Shown: piece after piece, positions 61,633-64,000 of the stretch
How positions within the stretch are numbered: position 1 is the first letter of the stretch
How the letters are laid out: every line of letters starts with the position of its first letter
Assembly: GCA_903939515.1 (NCBI GenBank)
Contig: CAJAHH010000049.1
Coordinates: forward strand, 1 to 64,000
DNA length: 64,000 bases
DNA from: an uncultured Verrucomicrobiota bacterium
GTDB taxonomy: Bacteria; Verrucomicrobiota; Verrucomicrobiia; Limisphaerales; UBA9464
Direction: 5' to 3'
Notes under the pieces: model-generated
What the model was told of the DNA's origin: nothing
Databases searched by the model: none
The model's input: the letters and a program-made list of their open reading frames with translations, nothing else
Position numbers and translations under genes: made by a program

Positions 61633-64000
61633 ATGAAGATCCCCCTGCTTCCCGAGGCAATCGCCCTGTTCACCGGAACCCTCCTGGTTTCCCAGACAAT
61701 GGCGGCGACCGACTTCACGGCCGAGATTGAGCCGCTACTAATTCGGCGTTGCTTCGAATGCCATGGCCCGGACAAGCAAAAGGCCAATCTTCGCCTGGAT
61801 TCCCGAGCGGCGGCCTTTCAGGCGGCCGAATCTGGCAAGGTGGTCCTCGAGGTGGGAAAACCCGAGACCAGCGAACTCATCCGTCGCGTCACCGCCACCG
61901 ATCCAGATGAGGTCATGCCGCCCAAGGGTCCGCGATTGACACCGGCTGAAGTCGCCAGCCTCACCCGTTGGATCCGCGAAGGTGCTGTATGGCCTGATAG
62001 CAATATCCAGAAGCATTGGTCCTTCCAGGCGCCGATCCGACCCATTCCTCCAGAAAATCTGCCCAAGACGGCCACTCTTCAAAATCCCATCGACCGCTTC
62101 ATTGTGGCTCGATTGGCCAAAGAAGGGCTGCAGCAACAGCCTGAAGCCGATCGGGCCAATCTGATTCGTCGCGTCTCCCTCGACCTCACTGGCCTGCCTC
62201 CGGAACCGTCCGAGATCAGCGCCTTTCTCGCCGACAAGTCGCCGCGCGCGTTTGAGACTCTTGTCGACCGCCTACTTGCCTCGCCCCACTACGGGGAGCA
62301 CATGGCCCGGGGTTGGCTCGACCTCGCGCGCTATGCCGATTCCAATGGTTACCAGGTAGATTTGGCGCGTTCCATTTGGCCCTACCGCCAATGGGTGATT
62401 GAGGCCTTCAACAAGAACCAACCGTTTGACCAATTTACCATCGACCAGCTGGCCGGTGATCTTTTGCCTCAACCCACCTTGGCTCAGCGCGTCGCCACCG
62501 GGTTCAACCGCAATACTAAGGTCAACGACGAGGGGGGTGGCGATGCCGAGGAGTACCGCACCAAGGCGGTGAAGGACCGGGTAGCAACCGTGGGCACGGC
62601 CTGGTTAGGACTCAGCCTGAACTGTGCCGAATGCCACACGCACAAGTATGATCCGATCACCCATGAGGAGTACTACCGGTTTTACTCCTTCTTCAACAAC
62701 AGTTCCGACTCGGGCAATTACAGTCTCGGCCCCTCGGTCGAGGTGCCTAAGCCAGACCTGACCGACATGGATGCGCACCTGTCTCGGCGATTGCAGGAGA
62801 CCCGGGATGAGCTTTCTCGCATCGAGAAGGAACTTCAAAAATCTCAGGCCGTTTGGGAGAAGTCGGTGGCTCGGAAGGCCGACCCGTGGCGCACTCTCCA
62901 ACTCGTCAACCCCCAGTCCACCGGCGGTTCCAGCTACACGAACTTGCCGGACGGATCCCTCCTCGGAACTGGGGTCAACGCCATCTACGACACCATTACC
63001 GTCGAAGCCGAGACGGACCTCACAGGCATCACGGCTGTCCTGCTCGAAGTGCTGCCCGATCCTAGCCTCCCGAAGAATGGTCCGGGTCGTTGGGGCGCCA
63101 GTGGCAATTTCATCCTCGACGAATTTTCCTTCGCCGCCGCTCCCATGAAGGGCGCCGCTCCGGCCAACACCAATCTCTTCTTCAGCAGCGCCACGGCCGA
63201 TTGGGAACAGCAGTATTACAAGGCCGAGCACGCGATCGATCGTAATTCCAAGACGGGTTGGTCCATTGGTCCTCGCTTTGGACAGCGTCACTTTCTCATC
63301 GCTCGGTTGCAGGATCCGACCGGATACCGCGGGGGCAGCCGGCTCACCTTTCGCTTCGACCATTACCATGGGAACAGCCATTGCATCGGCCGATTCCGCA
63401 TCTCGGTGACCACAGAGAAAGATCCCCAACGCCAATGGCCCCTGCCTGAAGACGTGCGGGTGGCCGCCTCCCGGTCCTCGCAGGAACGGTCGACCGAGCA
63501 GTCGGCGCTCCTGGCGGCCAGCCAGCGCTCCGCCTCGGAGAAGGTCCGTACCCTGGAACGCGAACTCTTCGTTCTCGAGCAAAGTCGCCGGCAGCGCGCC
63601 GCTCAGAAGTTCACCACGCTGGTGATGCAGGAACGATCCGAACCGCAGCCGCGCGAGACTTACATTCATCTCCGAGGCGATTTCCTAACGAAGGGGAAGG
63701 TCGTACAGCCGGGTATCCCCGCGGTGTTCCCACCCCTGCCGGCGGGACTCCCGGCCAATCGCCTGACCCTCGCCCGTTGGTTAGTCGATCCAGCCAATCC
63801 CCTCACGGCTCGGGTCACGGTGAACCGGTTCTGGGAGCGCTGCTTTGGAACGGGTCTGGTAAAGACCAGCGAAGACTTCGGCCGCCAAGGTGAATTGCCT
63901 TCCCATCCCGAACTCCTCGATTGGCTGGCCACCGAATTCATCGCCAGCGGATGGGACGTCAAGGCCCTGCAGAAGCTCATCGTAATGTCGGCGACCTACC
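61633..64000 (+). CDS. Planctomycete-type cytochrome c/DUF1549/DUF1553 protein, cut by the window end
   Basis: The 5' part (789 codons) of a PSD1-and-cytochrome-c protein. A signal peptide (LLPEAIALFTGTLLVSQTMAA) is followed by the cytochrome domain with haem motif CFECH and distal PPKGPRL (residues 36-130). DUF1549 starts with PIDRFIVARL and has the SLDLTGLPPEPSEI, ASPHYGEHMARGWLDLARYADSNGYQ and ECHTHKYDPITHEEYYRF blocks. A beta-sandwich insert (residues 415-590) follows, then the start of DUF1553 (ANPLTARVTVNRFWERCFGTGLVKTSEDFG). Typical of Planctomycetes and Verrucomicrobia; thought to act in breakdown of complex polysaccharides. Confidence 0.92.
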   Translation, partial: MKIPLLPEAIALFTGTLLVSQTMAATDFTAEIEPLLIRRCFECHGPDKQKANLRLDSRAAAFQAAESGKVVLEVGKPETSELIRRVTATDPDEVMPPKGPRLTPAEVASLTRWIREGAVWPDSNIQKHWSFQAPIRPIPPENLPKTATLQNPIDRFIVARLAKEGLQQQPEADRANLIRRVSLDLTGLPPEPSEISAFLADKSPRAFETLVDRLLASPHYGEHMARGWLDLARYADSNGYQVDLARSIWPYRQWVIEAFNKNQPFDQFTIDQLAGDLLPQPTLAQRVATGFNRNTKVNDEGGGDAEEYRTKAVKDRVATVGTAWLGLSLNCAECHTHKYDPITHEEYYRFYSFFNNSSDSGNYSLGPSVEVPKPDLTDMDAHLSRRLQETRDELSRIEKELQKSQAVWEKSVARKADPWRTLQLVNPQSTGGSSYTNLPDGSLLGTGVNAIYDTITVEAETDLTGITAVLLEVLPDPSLPKNGPGRWGASGNFILDEFSFAAAPMKGAAPANTNLFFSSATADWEQQYYKAEHAIDRNSKTGWSIGPRFGQRHFLIARLQDPTGYRGGSRLTFRFDHYHGNSHCIGRFRISVTTEKDPQRQWPLPEDVRVAASRSSQERSTEQSALLAASQRSASEKVRTLERELFVLEQSRRQRAAQKFTTLVMQERSEPQPRETYIHLRGDFLTKGKVVQPGIPAVFPPLPAGLPANRLTLARWLVDPANPLTARVTVNRFWERCFGTGLVKTSEDFGRQGELPSHPELLDWLATEFIASGWDVKALQKLIVMSATY

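Overview
The window is about 60% GC and gene-dense. It looks like the chromosome of a Gram-negative member of the Planctomycetes-Verrucomicrobia-Chlamydiae group, most likely a Verrucomicrobiota of the Pedosphaera/Limisphaera kind. The basis for this is lpxB, TonB/ExbB/ExbD and an alginate-export-type porin (an outer membrane), together with gene families typical of that group: a planctomycete-type cytochrome c/DUF1549 protein at the right edge, a pseudopilin with an H-X-DG-like C-terminus, a MoxR/DUF58/BatA-like operon, and a DksA relative that has lost its zinc cysteines. The species is inferred, not proven. No phage, transposase, CRISPR array, rRNA or tRNA was found.

Layout. 1-2.4 kb: direct repeats, then mnmG with two perfect 16-bp parS-type palindromes, one just upstream and one inside the reading frame. 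2.6-8.8 kb: a YihY-type membrane protein, three small envelope genes, a five-haem cytochrome and a lipoprotein of the sugar-isomerase fold. 8.9-16.9 kb: dnaN, a pterin dehydratase, a uracil-DNA glycosylase, pyruvate kinase, a UbiA-type prenyltransferase, thiC behind a TPP riboswitch, and a PhnA-like protein. mnmG, parS and dnaN together suggest that the replication origin is not far away, although no DnaA-box cluster is visible.

16.9-29.2 kb: a porin, a large secreted beta-helix protein, an Ate/Bpt-like acyltransferase, an SGNH hydrolase, lipA, a glycosyltransferase, an M20 peptidase, an AraC regulator and cysS. 29.2-34.0 kb: an overlapping zinc-uptake cluster, znuA-znuC-znuB-fur(zur), continuing into a CPBP protease and comF, with a palindrome at the znuA promoter side that may be the Zur operator. 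34.1-35.2 kb: the DksA-like gene, rpmG and rpsR, ended by a strong terminator. carA follows, preceded by a possible structured leader.

36.7-48.3 kb: a seven-gene, minus-strand operon: MoxR ATPase, DUF58, BatA-like VWA protein, DUF4175-like coiled coil, VWA/amidotransferase-like protein and two tandem phosphodiester-glycosidase-family proteins. 48.4-54.5 kb: an RDD/GYF membrane protein, tonB-exbB-exbD-exbD, a PQQ-type propeller and a sugar-isomerase-fold protein. 54.6-61.3 kb: lysA, a pseudopilin, a zinc alcohol dehydrogenase, two consecutive rhomboids, a second copy of the repeat seen at the left edge, and lpxB. A truncated cytochrome/DUF1549 gene runs off the right end.

Most of the window is ordinary housekeeping and envelope biology. 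The strongest unusual signals are the parS site built into the mnmG coding sequence, the hairpin-bearing dispersed repeat at both ends, the MoxR operon with glycosidase partners, and the candidate Zur operator.
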